Positions 34,926 to 46,550 of a DNA stretch of 64,000 bases are shown piece by piece. The stretch is from Diphasiastrum complanatum (Eukaryota > Streptophyta > Lycopodiopsida > Lycopodiales > Lycopodiaceae). Below the pieces are notes generated by a model. The model had not been told where the DNA came from. It was given only the letters and a program-made list of their open reading frames with translations, and made no database searches. The position numbers were made by a program, and so were the translations under genes. The stretch spans positions 13,539,477 through 13,603,476 of the forward strand of contig CM055111.1 in the NCBI GenBank assembly GCA_029204225.1, written 5' to 3'. The stretch's first letter is position 1. Every line of letters begins with the position of its first letter.

Positions 34926-36700
34926 TTGTGCAAGTTGATACTATATTGCCAACCAGTGGCTTTAAGCATTACCTCGTTTTGATCAATTTCTTTTCTAATG
35001 CTTGTGAGGAGAAACCTTTTCGTAACAGGAGGCATAAATGGCCTTCAGATTGTACTTGCATAAATAGAAATGAAGGTTTAGAGATGTTTCAGTGCAGGAT
35101 TGTTGTATGGCTTCCTGGTGCTATTTTAGAGGCAGCTGTAACCGCAGATGTTTGCAGTTCATGTAGGCCAGGTTAGTATATGTTTTATTATCTATTTGAA
35201 AATGCTAGATGAAATACTTAATTTTAGTGAACAAAAAGAATTTTCTTTTCTGAGAGATCTAGTGAAATAGCAGCATTTTTCAGTTTATTGAGAGAAAGCC
35301 TTGTTTTTAAACCTGAGATGGTCTTGCTATGTAGGACCTGTATTCAAAATACGTTTCAAATTCAGGAGAGCAGAAATACCCTTGCAGTACAGTAGCGACT
35401 ACACAGGTGGGAATCCAAATTTGGTCTCTCACAGCACATCTCATATTTCATAGTAAGTTATAGTCTACGTCAAAAAAGAAAGTATTTTTCAGCAAAACTT
35501 GATTTCTGTTTGACTGTTAGCACACACTGACTTTCTGTGCAAGGTGCACCATTTAGATCGTGTTTGGAAACTGAAGATGATTCACATTACTTTACTCGAG
35601 TACATATTTTTGACTCCATTCCGGCTTTGACATGACAGAAATATGAAGACAAGTGTTTGTCCTTGTTTAAGAAGTTTCTAGTTAAGTCATTGATGATGAG
35701 CCATTAGCTTGTTGAGCTTTTAGAGTGCCTTTAAATGGAGTGAACACAAGGATCCTCCTTTCCTTAAGAGGGTTAATGTTTGGCTTTCATATCAATATTT
35801 CACTTTTTGTTGTTTTCTTAATTTCATGAAAGCTCGTAGATCTAGTAACGCAATTCAAAGCCCTTGTCATGCTGACTACATCTGTGTAACTCTACTTTAT
35901 GGGTTGATAGTGTGGGAATATTCTCTTCACGTATGTTGCAGATCACCCTTTTTCTCATGCCAAAATTTTATCAATTTAGTATGTAGATTAAGGGTTTTCA
36001 TCAAGACTCAGATTTTTAGGGCCAACTAAGTTATCCAACATATACGGTATTGTTAGGGGTCAGATGTTTCTTGAACATTTCACAGATATACTGTTTATTA
36101 CTTGTACTTTAGGATGACTAAGTGTTTGGGATATTGTTGAGTGCATCAAACACCTAACTCTGTGCTACATCATAAAAAATAACTCAATCCCGCAATGTTC
36201 AAGAGGAATGAACAAAGTGGAAGCGAAATTCAGCCTGATAAACAGCTTCAGGTGAAAGTAGTGGCTTTGATCTTTGGTTCTATGTTACGATTTCAAACTA
36301 GCAAGAAGAGACAACATTCATGGACCTAGTATCTTACTCTGATCGCTGTACTTATCCTGATTGCAGGCTGTGTTGGTGGTTGTGATGATATTTTGAAGGA
36401 TAGCATTAATGTTTGTGGAAGTGGTAAGTTGATCTTGTCATATAATCTTTTGTTCTCTGTTGCACTTTATTATATAGAGTGAACTGCGTGACAGCCTTTG
36501 TAAACACAGGTGGAGGAGCAAGAGGTCCTCGTGGTTCTGGAAAGGTAAATCGTGTTAGGACATGCCCTACTTGTGGGAATTCTGGTCATCAACCTTGTGA
36601 GTGTACTTTGCGACGAACTCAACTGCCTCAGCCTCCTGATCATCAACCTAACAATCTGGCTCGTTCTCCAGGTGAGAGATGCAACTGTCCATTTCTGAAG
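34926..36700 (+). pseudogene. Exon-like islands, one with CCHC zinc knuckle
   Basis: Coding-like islands separated by AT-rich gaps with plausible splice sites. (a) About 35000-35171, with KWPSDCTCINRNEG and CRIVVWLPGAILEAA, ending CCAG|GTTAGT. (b) About 35334-35408, with FKIRFKFRRAEIPLQY, between TAG and CAG|GT. (c) 36367-36423, between GCAG and GTAAGT. (d) About 36511-36671, with TCPTCGNSGHQPCECTLRR (C-x2-C-x4-H-x4-C), ending CCAG|GTGAGA. I do not recognise a protein family. It may be a host gene fragment or one captured by a transposon. Exon calls are by eye and may be wrong. Confidence 0.3.
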
Positions 36701-36779
36701 TCAACAGAAGCTAAAACATTATTACCATAAGTCTACTTACTCATATTTTCCTGTTTTGTAGGTGGGGAAGAAATACTTT

Positions 36780-37116
36780 GCCTCTGTCAAGAAGCTTGTA
36801 CATTTTCCCAGAAGGAACTCAAGGACACCCAATATTTCATGTTAATCAACTTAAGAAAAGTCTATGTGAAGGGATCATCTTGGTTCTATAGATCGATTGG
36901 AGCTGTCAAAAGAATCATCACATGTGGATCAACTTGAACCTGAAAAGATCTTGGATACCAGAACTGAACAATTGCGAAATCGTAGAGTTACCGAGCAGTT
37001 GGTTTGATGGAAAGGTCATACAGACGATGATGTCTCCTAGGAACAGGAAGGAAGCCTGAAAAGGAACTTTCCTAACTTTATGTTCTAAGGTCAAAACTTG
37101 AATAAGGGGGGAAGAA
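36780..37116 (+). pseudogene. Ty3/gypsy pol C-terminus, plus strand
   Basis: FPEGTQGHPIFHVNQLKKSL is the typical integrase tail. It is followed in another frame by LEPEKILDTRTEQLRNR and WKGHTDDDVS, the C-terminal chromodomain-like WKG motif. Stops are present. The polypurine tract AATAAGGGGGGAAGAA precedes an LTR-like TG at 37117. Confidence 0.75.
37101..37116 (+). other. Polypurine tract, gypsy
   Basis: AATAAGGGGGGAAGAA, immediately before TGTCATGCC. The same arrangement is at 41450-41466. Confidence 0.8.
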
Positions 37117-37179
37117 TGTCATGCCTAGGTTTGAACTAATCTTGGATTATTATCTCGTAAGGAGGTTAGTTATCTTGCC
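37117..37179 (+). mobile_element. Gypsy 3' LTR start, truncated
   Basis: TGTCATGCCTAGG follows the polypurine tract. Only about 60 bp remain before minus-strand gypsy sequence begins, so two gypsy remnants meet tail to tail. Confidence 0.55.
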
Positions 37180-37785
37180 TCAACCCATAAACAAGCTGTC
37201 TCTTCGTATCATCAAGTGTCGTTGGTGGGTGACAGAGTTCGTGTTGCCGATCAAATCGCTCATCTGGTTCGTACCATTTGAGTAATGAGATATGAAACAC
37301 ATTGTGTATATCCAAGCTGGATGGCAGCGCCAATCGGTAAGCCACTGGGTTGATCTTCTTGGTGACATAATATGGTCCCGCACAAGGTCAAACAAACTTA
37401 TGAGAGAAATCTTTTGGTAACGCAATGTTCTTTGTGTTCAGCCATGCTTGATCACCTTCCTCAAATTCCAGTTCTCGTCGATGTGGGTTTACGTCAGCTG
37501 CCATACTCCTTTGTAACTACTCTAAAAATGACTTCACCTCTGTCAACTTTGTGTGCCACTCATTGATGAATTCCTCCACAGTGGGTATTGGTGTTTCCTG
37601 CACGCCTGTAAGAAAAGAGCTTGAAACAATCGGTAGCCGACCACTGCTTATCTCGAAGGGTGCCCTTCCAATAGATCTGTTCACTTGGTTGTTAGTGCAA
37701 ACTCGAGAATATCCAAGTAGTTGACCCAATCAGATTGGTCCCAAGCGACATAATTTCGTAAATATTGTTCAATCTGTCGATTGAC
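37180..37785 (-). pseudogene. Ty3/gypsy integrase C-terminal region
   Basis: Minus strand after the catalytic core: YSRVCTNNQVNRSIGRAPFE, SGRLPIVSS, then FDLVRDHIMSPRR, a degenerate GPYxVxxR-type stretch, and IGNTNSVTHQ. It is broken by stops and frame changes. It probably runs off into the opposing element at 37180. Confidence 0.65.
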
Positions 37786-38220
37786 TCATTCCATTTGCCC
37801 ATCTGTCTGAGGGTGATATGCAGTGCTGAAATTCAGTCTAGTTCCCACGAGGCGAAATAGACAAGTCCAAAACTTTTCGACGAACTTGGTGTCTCGGTCA
37901 GAAATAATCCTTCTAGGCAGGCCGTGGTATTTGAAGACACATTTGAAAAATAACCTTGATACTTCTTCAGCTGTCACTGAACTTTTAGTTGGTACCAGAT
38001 GAACTTGCTTTGAAAAGTGGTCAACCACCACATAAATTGAGTCGAAGCCTTGGCACCGTGGTAGTTGAACTATAAAATCCATGCTCACCGAATCCCATGG
38101 GTATGCTTGTACCGGTAATGGTTGGAGTAGTCCTGCTAGAGCTAGCGGTTCCACCTTCACTTGTTGACATGTCGGGCATGTTTGCACATAGGATTCAACG
38201 TCTGCCCACATCCTGGCCAA
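37786..38220 (-). pseudogene. Ty3/gypsy integrase core
   Basis: 144-codon frame: YVQTCPTCQQVKVEP (end of the zinc-binding module), first Asp in SMDFIVQLPR (residue 48), second in ISDRDTKF (108), Glu in DGQME (144). This is a D,D35E spacing, intact at the residue level. The very next codon is a TGA, where the family has a basic residue. An overlap in another frame with the upstream piece shows a frameshift at about 38180-38220. Confidence 0.85.
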
Positions 38221-38933
38221 TAGAAGCCTCTTTTGAGAAGTTCATACATGCGATTCACCCCTAGATGTCCGACGGCTAGTACGTCATGATGTTCTCGCAA
38301 GACTTTCTTCCTCAGGTTGATGTTGTCTGGGACATATACTCTGCATTGTTTATAAACAACCATTTGATCTTTCCAAGTGAAATGTTTATGAGGCTTTCCC
38401 AGCTGGAATTTGATCATTAAGTCCTTCGCCAACGCCTCTGCACCATAATTCTCCCTGATTTCTTGGAGTAGGCCAGTCAGCTGAGTTGTCACCGTTGCCA
38501 TCAAGTGTTCTTGTCTACTTAGTGCATCCGCCACCACATTGTTCTTTCCCGCCGTGTGTACAATGTCTATATTGAATTTTGAGAGAAAGTTTTGCCATCG
38601 CATTTGCTTTGGCATGAGCATACCTTGGGATGAGAAGTACTTGAGTGATACATTATCAATGAAAGCCTTAAAGGGTTTTCCTGCCACATAATGTCTCCAA
38701 TGCTCCACTGCTTGAACTACTGTGATCATTTCTTTTTCATGAGTTGGCCATCATCGCTCTACGTCACTCAATTTCTTTGAAAAATATGCAACAGGTTTTC
38801 CGTCTTGCATCAGCACGGCCCCAATAGCAAAGTTCAACGCGTCTTTATGTATTTCAAAAGGTTTGCTAAAGTCCGGTAAGGCAAGGATGGGTTCTTGAGT
38901 GATCCGTCATTTTGGTTCTTGGAACGTTGCTTC
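38157..38933 (-). pseudogene. Ty3/gypsy RNase H and integrase zinc module
   Basis: After the RT stop: ILALPDFSKPFEIHKDA (RNase H start), AVLMQDGKPVAYFSKKL, a TGA, then HEKEMITVVQAVEHWRHY, FIDNVSLKYF, NIDIVHTAGKNNVVADALSR. The linker follows, then LREHHDVLAVGHLGVNRMYELLKRGF, the H2C2 zinc-binding start. Order and spacing are normal for Ty3/gypsy pol. Confidence 0.85.
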
Positions 38934-39854
38934 TCATTCCGGTGTCCATGTCATCTTCAGATGAGCCTTAGTCTGCTCCAACAATGGTGCCACAATTTTG
39001 CTAAATGCCTCAATGAATCTCCTGTAAAAGTTACATAAGCCCACAAAGGATTTGATGTCGTGAACAGTTTTAGGAGCCACCCAATCCAAGATAGTCTTGA
39101 TCTTCTTAGGATCCATCCAAATTCGTCCGTAGCCTATAACATATCCAAGGAAATCAACTTCCTCTACCACAAATTCACATTTTTCTCTTTTTGCGAACAA
39201 GCTGTTCTTCCTCAGTCGTTGGAGGACAGTCCTTAGATGTTTAATGTGATCTTTGAGGCTACGACTAAACACCAAGATGTCGTCGATGTACACAATGACA
39301 AATTCATCTAAGCAGTCTTGAAAAATGTTGTTCATCAATGTGCAAAAAGTGGCTGGTGCATTTGTTAGACCGAACGACATCACCCTGAATTCGTGGCTCC
39401 GATACCGTGTTCGAAAAGCCGTTTTGTGCTCATCGCCTTTAGCTATTCGAATTTGGTGATATCCAGATCTAAGATCTATTCGGCTAAAAAATCTGGCGTG
39501 TTTGAGCTGGTCGAACAGTTCATCAATTCTAGGCATGGGATACTTGTTCTTGATGGTACCTTTGTTGAGCATGTGGTAATCCACACACATCTGCAGTGTC
39601 TTGTCCGCCTTTTCCACGAATAATATTGGGGCTCCATCTCTCCACCATGAAGAAACTGCTTTGCCCCAAACGTAAAGCATTATGATCTCAATCCGTATCT
39701 CTGGAATTTCATGGACATTGAAACAGCTATCCCAGTGTTGCACCCACCATTTAACCACTTCCAGTTGGTAAGCCAAAGATCCTATCCTTGTATCTAGCGG
39801 ACATAGTGTTTCCACCCGGTTCAGAATCGACATTTCCAGAATTGGATGAATCAT
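38934..39854 (-). pseudogene. Ty3/gypsy reverse transcriptase
   Basis: 306-codon frame. GAPILFVEKADKTLQMCVDY, NKYPMPRIDELFDQL, FSRIDLRSGYHQIRI (Asp at residue 127), MSFGLTNAPATF, VIVYIDDILVF (YIDD at 189-192), FLGYVIGYGRIWMDPKK and IKSFVGLCNFYRRFI are all present, so the RT core looks complete. It ends at a TGA after TWTPE. The N-terminal 70 residues do not look like the usual pre-RT sequence, and gag and protease are missing. With the next two features it forms one broken pol. Confidence 0.9.
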
Positions 39855-39937
39855 GGTTTTGAATTCCTTCCAAAAGAATTAAAGAGAATCGACAATTTTT
39901 TTTTTTTTGCATTTTTTTAATGATTCTTTTTTGCTAT

Positions 39938-40168
39938 AACATATCTAATGAAATATTTATAATGTCTACAGTGTGTCTAATATCTTATAGATGTTAGATT
40001 GCTATTGAAAACATACATATCTAATGTAATATGTATAATGTCTACAGTGTGTCTAATATCTTATAGATGTTAAATTGCTATTGAAAACATACACATCTAA
40101 TGTAATGTGTATAATGTAGACAGTGTTGCTATTATCTTATAGATGTTAGATTGCTATTGAAAACATCC
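39938..40168. repeat. 76-bp tandem repeat, three copies
   Basis: Copies start ATATCTAATG at 39941 and 40017 and ACATCTAATG at 40093. Each contains TATAATGT and ATCTTATAGATGTTA. AT-rich, non-coding, between two gypsy remnants. Confidence 0.85.
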
Positions 40169-40560
40169 ACCAGCCTTGAGGCGTTCACCCTTATTCAACT
40201 GGCATTGATCACACTTGACCACATAAGATTCTAGAAAGGGTTAGTTTTGGCCAATAAAAATTCCTTCGTACCAAACCTAAAGTACGATGTATGCCTGGGT
40301 GGCCCCCCCCACAAGGTGAGTCATGACATTCATAAAGAATTTTCTTCTTAATCACATCTACATCGGGCACACATATCTTCCCTTACCTGAACAGAAGTCC
40401 ATTATGGATATAAAAGTAATCAAGACTTTTTTTATCCTTTTTCCTAGACTAATCACCTGTAAATTCGTCTTGCTTAATGAGCCTACTAGTACTCTCTTTC
40501 AAATTGGTCCAAAATGTGAGTCTTGTCTTTCTTACAAAGACCTTTCAGGGAGAAAAACTT
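40169..40560 (-). pseudogene. Ty3/gypsy integrase H2C2 module, separate copy
   Basis: Minus strand: DYFYIHNGLLFR, KICVPDVDVIKKKILYECHD, HPGIHRTLGLVRRNFYWPKL, then VVKCDQCQLNKGERLKAGG with frame changes. The two His and two Cys of the zinc module are visible. It is not continuous with the pol at 37180-39854, so it is a second element of the same superfamily. Confidence 0.75.
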
Positions 40561-41150
40561 GTGCAGATGGGTTGAAAATGGGCACTGATCCTCCTCCAAA
40601 CAACGCCAAAAACCTGCGAAAAGGTAGACTCGTAGGCAGAAAATGTAAAGGGAGGCAGAAGATTCAGAGGGAAAATAGTGGCGCCCCCCCAATAGGAGGA
40701 CCCCACTCCAAATCAATATGGCCAAGCTCTAAAAATGTGACCAAATAGGGCCCAACGCCAGTACATCAATAAAAAGGGCCCATAGGCCTACTTATGCATA
40801 ATAAAGAATAAAAGAATGGACGCAGCAAATGTAATGAGCCAAGTCCATAATTGAGTCTGTGTATGCTTATGTAGGGATTTCAACCACGTTCACTTGTCAA
40901 TGTTGAATTAGGATTTATTCATATTTAGAAAGCAACCGGTTTTTTGCTTGGTATGTAGGAAATGTTGTAGTTGGCACATGACAGCGGGCCAAACTTTATG
41001 TTGACTTGAATGAACTCTTTGTGAATTTAATGCTGGATAGTATGCCTATTCAAGAATTCCAAAGGATTTCAATGTTTTGCATATAGGCAACATTATAAAC
41101 TATCAACAGGTTTTAGTGGACCGCATAAATTTCAAAGAGAATTGGACTTT
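40561..41150. other. No gene recognised
   Basis: A plus-strand ORF at 40323-40748 overlaps the antisense of the gypsy zinc module and is judged a shadow. The rest is non-coding. Confidence 0.5.
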
Positions 41151-41466
41151 TAACTTGTTAGTTGGATCTTCCCGAGGGTGATAGAGTGCATCTTGTATTT
41201 AATATAAGTCAACCAAACGTCACTTTACACAAAGGAGACAGTTTAGCATTGAAAGATAATCTCCTCGAAGATTTCTCTCAAAGGACTCTTTTGAACTTGA
41301 AAACATTTTGGATACCCATCAAAAGCAATTGATAAATTGCTTAGTAATCGAACTTTTGGTTCATTGGAAGGGACGTTCTAGTGATGATGATTCTTGGGAG
41401 GAAGGTGATTGGTTAAGGATCTCATTTTTTATTCTGAGGTCGGAATTGAAATAAGTGGGGGAAGAA
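41151..41466 (+). pseudogene. Ty3/gypsy pol C-terminus with WKG motif, second
   Basis: VHLVFNISQPNV (HPVFHVSQL-like), then LENILDTHQKQLINC, IELLVHWKGRSSDDDSWEEGD and a stop. It resembles the C-terminal chromodomain-like module of the fragment at 36780, but was separately derived. The tract AAGTGGGGGAAGAA (41453-41466) precedes TGTTATGTCC. Confidence 0.75.
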
Positions 41467-41930
41467 TGTTATGTCCTTAAACATGTATGGTATTAGGCCT
41501 TGGCTATATCGTAAGGTAGCCCTTAATCTGAAATAGGTCTTACGTCTCTATTTGGTTAAGATGCAAGAGTGGTTGTGGATGATGTCTATTTTAGGTAATG
41601 TAGTTATGCATGAGAAGGATTATCCTGAGAGGAGAACCCGCATGTCTTATGGAAGCCAGGGTTTGGGAGAGTATGTCTATGACCTCATCCCTCGCGTTTG
41701 GACATTGTGTGTATCGACAATTGATCATTGTTTTCTATGCTCTTGGTATATTCTACAGAGTTTGGCTTGTGGGTGTAGTCTACTCGTATGTTAGATAGTT
41801 CAATGGGTGGTTCTTGCGACAACCTGTGCTGGTGTGCTCGTCTCCTAGTGATAGCAGTGGCTGTTATAACTAGTTATGCGTGTGAAGTGTTCGACATTGT
41901 TTATTTTTTGTGTATGAACCTTTGGGGCGC
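41467..41930 (+). mobile_element. Gypsy 3' LTR, 5' part
   Basis: Starts TGTTATGTCC right after the polypurine tract. No matching ...AACA end was found before R5 begins at 41931, so it is truncated or its end is decayed. The ORFs inside it are not coding-like. Confidence 0.55.
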
Positions 41931-42356
41931 CATGCACGAAAAAATGTGAGCCACGACGGAGACTAGCCCTACAGGCCCAATTAACGGTCATGCCCTAGAC
42001 CACCACCTTGCAAAGGAGGCTTGCATGGGTTTGTGCTAGGAAACTAGTTTGTATTTTCTTAAACCATTTGGATTATCTGAGGACTATTATTCATAAAAGG
42101 ATTTCATTTTGTGAAGAAAAATTTGCAACTTGCTCACAAGGAATGCGTGCAATTGTTTTTTTCCTTTGCAATTTTTTTTACATGGACCTTTCGAGCATTG
42201 TAAGGTGTATGTAAACAAGATTTACTTTTCTTACCTGCACCTTTTGCTCGAAAAGTGTGTGTTAAAAAAATTTACAACAAAAAATAGAAAGTTTTTACAA
42301 TGAGATAGTGCCCGTTCGTTGGGCCCTTATGCTAAGGGAAGGCATAAGGCAAAAAT
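41931..42356 (-). repeat. R5 repeat joined to copia RT, inverted copy
   Basis: Complement of 15266-15695, with the same join to RT at GTGACAAGTCG. Confidence 0.6.
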
Positions 42357-42725
42357 GTGACAAGTCGAGCCTTTCTTTGATAGATACTTCCATCTGACTT
42401 GTACTTGATTTTGAATAACCATTTGCAATCAAGTACATTTTTGCTAGCAGGTAATTCGCCAATACTCCAAGTCTGGTTTTTGATGAGAGATGAGTACTGT
42501 TTATCCCTAGCTTCTATCCAAAGATCAAAATCGGGCTGACTGAGTGCCTCTTCAACAGTAGTCGACTCTTGGATAAGGTAAGTTGCAGACTCGTCGATAT
42601 ACCTTATAGGTGGCCTGCTGACTCTTGTCAATCTTCTAGGAATTGAGTGAAGTTGATAATTTCATTATGCTGTAGTCGTTGAACTGCAACATCATCTTCT
42701 GGGGATTCGGAATAAGTTGTTCATC
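42357..42725 (-). pseudogene. Ty1/copia RT N-terminal fragment
   Basis: Minus-strand frame 42631-42332 has SRPPIRYIDESATYLIQEST, DFDLWIEARDKQYSS, NQTWSIGELP and [14 protein letters not shown]. It then runs into R5-derived residues (LVTFLPYAFP). Counterpart of 14897-15265. Confidence 0.85.
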
Positions 42726-42730
42726 TGGAG

Positions 42731-43767
42731 TGTCAGAAATAGCTGAGTAGTAGAATGCGAAAACATCCTACTTCCAATGCATGAGTACACCTATCAAAAA
42801 TTGAACAAAGTAGTAGTCATGGAAATCATGTCCAATCTTTAGCAACTAACTTTCGCTAGATACTAAGTGATTACGTGGCCAAATATAAAGTATTGAATTC
42901 TCAGACAATTTATATCAGTTACAAAAGCAATGCAGAGATGCATGCATTCTGACACAAACTGAATGCAATAAGAAAATATTATTGATTCAGAAAAGCAAGA
43001 ACAAATGCTAATGAGTGCAAGACAATAGCGGATAGAAATCACGCACTCTAAAGTTGTCTCTAAGTAACTGAAAATAAGCCTGAAATGAGCAATTCTGCTG
43101 ATAAGCAGTAGCGCAATAGCAACTCTAAAATCTCTAAAAGACTGAGCTAGAATGCTCAAGAGAATTCAAGCTTGAAAGCTTGATAGAGAGCTAACAACAA
43201 TACTTTCTTATTGTGATTGATCTGCTTGATGAGAGCGTACGAAGCGTCGTGTAATAACACTCAACTCCTTCACAATTCACAATGTTGATCTTGACTTGAT
43301 AATGAGATGTATGAACAGCTGATTTATACTAAGTAATTAGGCCGTCAAATGTGATTGCCAGTTGGCTGGTGTTCGTTGCATTCATCCAGTTCTTCTCAAA
43401 AGTTACTTTCTGATAAGCGGTGACAATTGGCCATAAACAGTCTGTGACGGGCGAAAAATGCAAAAAAGGCGACACTGCATTTTTGCACGTAATTTCTGAC
43501 AGGCAAAAAATACGAAAAATGCGACATTGCATTTTTTACACGTAATTTCCGACAAATGAAAAATGCAAAAAAGTCAACACTACATTCTTACACGAGATTC
43601 CTGACAAGCGACACTGTTGGGTTTGTAGAGAGAGAAAATGCGACGCTGTTGCCAAAATCGCGTATTTCTACAGACTGTGTAAATACATTTGTGATTCTAC
43701 AGACTGTATAAAGACACGAAAAATTCCGTGGAGCTAGATAAATAGTTGGATAAAGAATAATCCAACA
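42731..43767 (-). mobile_element. Nested solo LTR, minus strand
   Basis: TGTCAGAAAT at 42731 (3' end) to AATAATCCAACA at 43767 (5' start, TGTTGGATTATT). It is flanked by TGGAG at 42726-42730 and 43768-43772, the complement of CTCCA. 1037 bp. Confidence 0.85.
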
Positions 43768-43772
43768 TGGAG

Positions 43773-44725
43773 TAGATGAGCTAGGACCTTCGATAGGAAT
43801 AGTTGATTTGAGAACTGGAAAGTTCGATAATTCGGGATAGTCTGATAGTTCGGCTATATGAGCTTTGCCCTTACCTTTGACGTCGATAAACTGATCTTGG
43901 ATGAAGATGACATCACGGCTAGTAAATATCTTTGAAGTGACATGATTATACAACTTATAAGCTTTATCTGAAGTAGTGTAGCTGATGAAAATAGGGTTGA
44001 TACTTTGGAAGTCGAGTTTCTTCCTGAGATCATGCGGTATTTGCGCATATGCGATACATCCAAAAACTTGTAAGTTTGATAATGATGGTTTAAAACCAGT
44101 CCAAACTTCATACGGTGAGACCTTTAGTAGGACATATGTTCTGAATATAGGCTGTAGTGGAAACTGCTTCAGCCCAAAAGGACTTCGGAAGTGTCACATG
44201 GAAAAGCATACACTTTGCCGATTCGACTAAGGTTCTATTCTTTCTCTGAGCAAACCATTCGAATGAGGCAAATAAGAGGTAATGTATTGTTGCTCAATGT
44301 TGTTGTTAGGGCAATACTCCTTGAATTCGGTAGAGATGTATTCTCCCCCGTTGTCGGACCTCACTGCTTTAATTCATTTATTAGTTTGATATTCTACACG
44401 CTCTTTGCATTGTCAAAATATTTTGAAAGCCTCCGATTTTTTCTTAATGAAATAAACAGCTGTTCTTCTAGAATATTCGTCAATGAAGGCAATAAAATAC
44501 TTTGCAAGCAACGACAGAGTTTGTATTGGAGCACATATATCTAAATGAACGACGTCTAGAACATTTATTGTCATTCGAAAGCTAATTTTTTCTAGTTTAA
44601 GGACAAAAAAGGAATGTACTCTATAAGTACAATTTCTCCTAAACATAGTGAGTGCCAGATTGCAAGGACAAAGCAGATCGAAGGTCTAATCAGACCATTT
44701 CAAGAGCAAGGTAGTCAATGATGCC
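43773..44725 (-). pseudogene. Ty1/copia integrase, degenerate
   Basis: Minus strand: FRMTINVLDVVHLDICAPIQ, FIDEYSRRTAVYFIKKK, a stop, then the ADNGGEY-equivalent Asp region, a frameshift near HSNG, LPKSFWAE-equivalent residues and VIFIQDQFIDVKGKGKAHIAEL. Inverted counterpart of 13233-14190. Confidence 0.8.
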
Positions 44726-45250
44726 ACATTGGAGCGTTTCGACAATTCCGAGCTGTTTTTGGCTTGTTAGGACAAAATAACTAGCAAGTGGGTGTAGAAG
44801 ACTTTTTGGCCTTGAAGTTGATTTGCAAACCTTGCAATCACTCTCAAAGGCACTCAATGAGCCATTAGAAGTGGCATTGAGGGCTATTTTTGGAAAACCG
44901 GTAGGAGTGGATGAATCTGTACTTGGTGAAGCTAGTAAATTGAATGGGTATCCAACTATAGCATTTGAAAATATAAAATGAATAGCAATCTGATGGAGAA
45001 AGAGTTTTGGGACATTGTGATAGAAGTGGAGTAGAGACTGACAACTCTTGTTGATATGAGGTCATTTGATAAGAGGGCATAATAGGCCCTATCCTTAATA
45101 AACCTACTAGTGAAGGATAGGCTCCAATGCCCATATTAGTGATGATGTAATGGCAAGAGATGGATGGGATGCGCTTCAAACATAGTATCAGACAACAAAA
45201 CAATCTAGCATGATGTCTTGAAGATGAAGCTAAACAACATTTGAACTAGG
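44726..45250. repeat. M1-copia spacer, third copy
   Basis: Complement of 12691-13232. The minus strand keeps the 112-codon open frame (45203-44865). Confidence 0.45.
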
Positions 45251-45703
45251 CCTTGAGTCGAACTACAGTAGATGGATCGAGATTCGAATCAACAAAAGTT
45301 GAGCAGCGAAAGCAAACAAGAAAAATGATTTTCTAATAATGACTTTACAATAACATTTTAGAGATCTTGCACTTAGAAAGTTTGAAAATTGATTGATTTG
45401 ATCAAAGAGTATCTATGAAAACCATGCTACTAATTTAGTAGACATTTGAGAATGCAATAGTTTTGATCAGGATGTTACCACGTAAATTTGAAAGAAAGAG
45501 ATAATAGACTTATGTGATTCAAGAGAATACAACACACGTTCAGACTAGATTGCTATTAACAATCAGTAAATAGAAGGGCTCTTGGACAAGTCTTAGTGAA
45601 CGTGCAAAAGTCCAAGTGGTTACAATAATGTAGATGGAACTTTGTATTTGAGCAGTCTCCCCTATGTTTTTCACACTACAACATCTCTTGCTCTTCATCA
45701 ATT

Positions 45704-45742
<39 letters not shown>

Positions 45743-46538
45743 TAGAGTTTCATCACTAGATTAAGCAAACTCTCTACAAGTAAAAACAATTTACTTAATG
45801 AGAATGTATGTGTGAGATACGTACGTTCTCAATTAAACACTAGAGTAAAGAAATTTAGATTTCCAACAAACTGACAGAAATTTTTGACTCATTCAATAGA
45901 TCACAAATTACTCACCATATATAAGAATCCTCACATTTCCTTATAATCTTCTAATGACAATTAAGTGTCTATTTATAATTTTTCAATCATAAAAATTTTA
46001 AATTTTATGATTCGTCAATCATAATTAGTAGGATTCCAAAATATCATGGAGGTGGTTGATCTACCTAGCCACCAACTTGGCAAAACTCTAGGGTTAGGCT
46101 AGATTGAAAAATTAGGACAAAAATGCTCAATCATCTTTCTTATTACATATTGGATTTTCACATAACTTGAGCTGGGGAAGAGCTTTTTTACATACTATTC
46201 ACCATTCCATAGTAATGCCTTATAATTTTTTAGAGTGGTTTGGTAATCTTGACTTCTTCATTATGAAACCTGTATTTTTTGTGATCCAAATGATAAGATA
46301 CCTTGTTTTTATGATAATTTATGATTTTAGGTCATGCCGGAGATTGTACCATACACGTGGGGGTTGGATCTTCATGTATATCAATAATATTTTATTGCTC
46401 TTGATTGATGTGTGTAGAATTGCTAATCTAGATCAAGTTTTGTCATCTAGTTTTGCATTCAAGCTATAATCAATCAATCAATCCCTCTTGGGAGTCATTA
46501 ATAGGCTCAAGTAAGGTTAAAAATATTGTACTTTACCA
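45251..46538 (+). mobile_element. M1 LTR-like block, full plus-strand copy
   Basis: It ends TTTACCA before the primer-binding site. Contains a (TG)n run at 45706-45740, a TATATAAG box at about 45917 and TATTTATAA at about 45970. It has about 60 bp (45828-45885) not present in the minus copy at 12120-12140. The 5' boundary is not resolved. Confidence 0.65.
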
Positions 46539-46550
46539 TGGTATCCGAGC
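46539..46550 (+). other. Primer-binding site, one mismatch
   Basis: TGGTATCCGAGC, one base off TGGTATCAGAGC. Confidence 0.8.

Noticed and set aside
40323-40748. Plus-strand 141-codon ORF, possible novel protein
   Set aside because: Its first half is antisense to a convincing gypsy zinc module on the minus strand; the rest lacks coding character.
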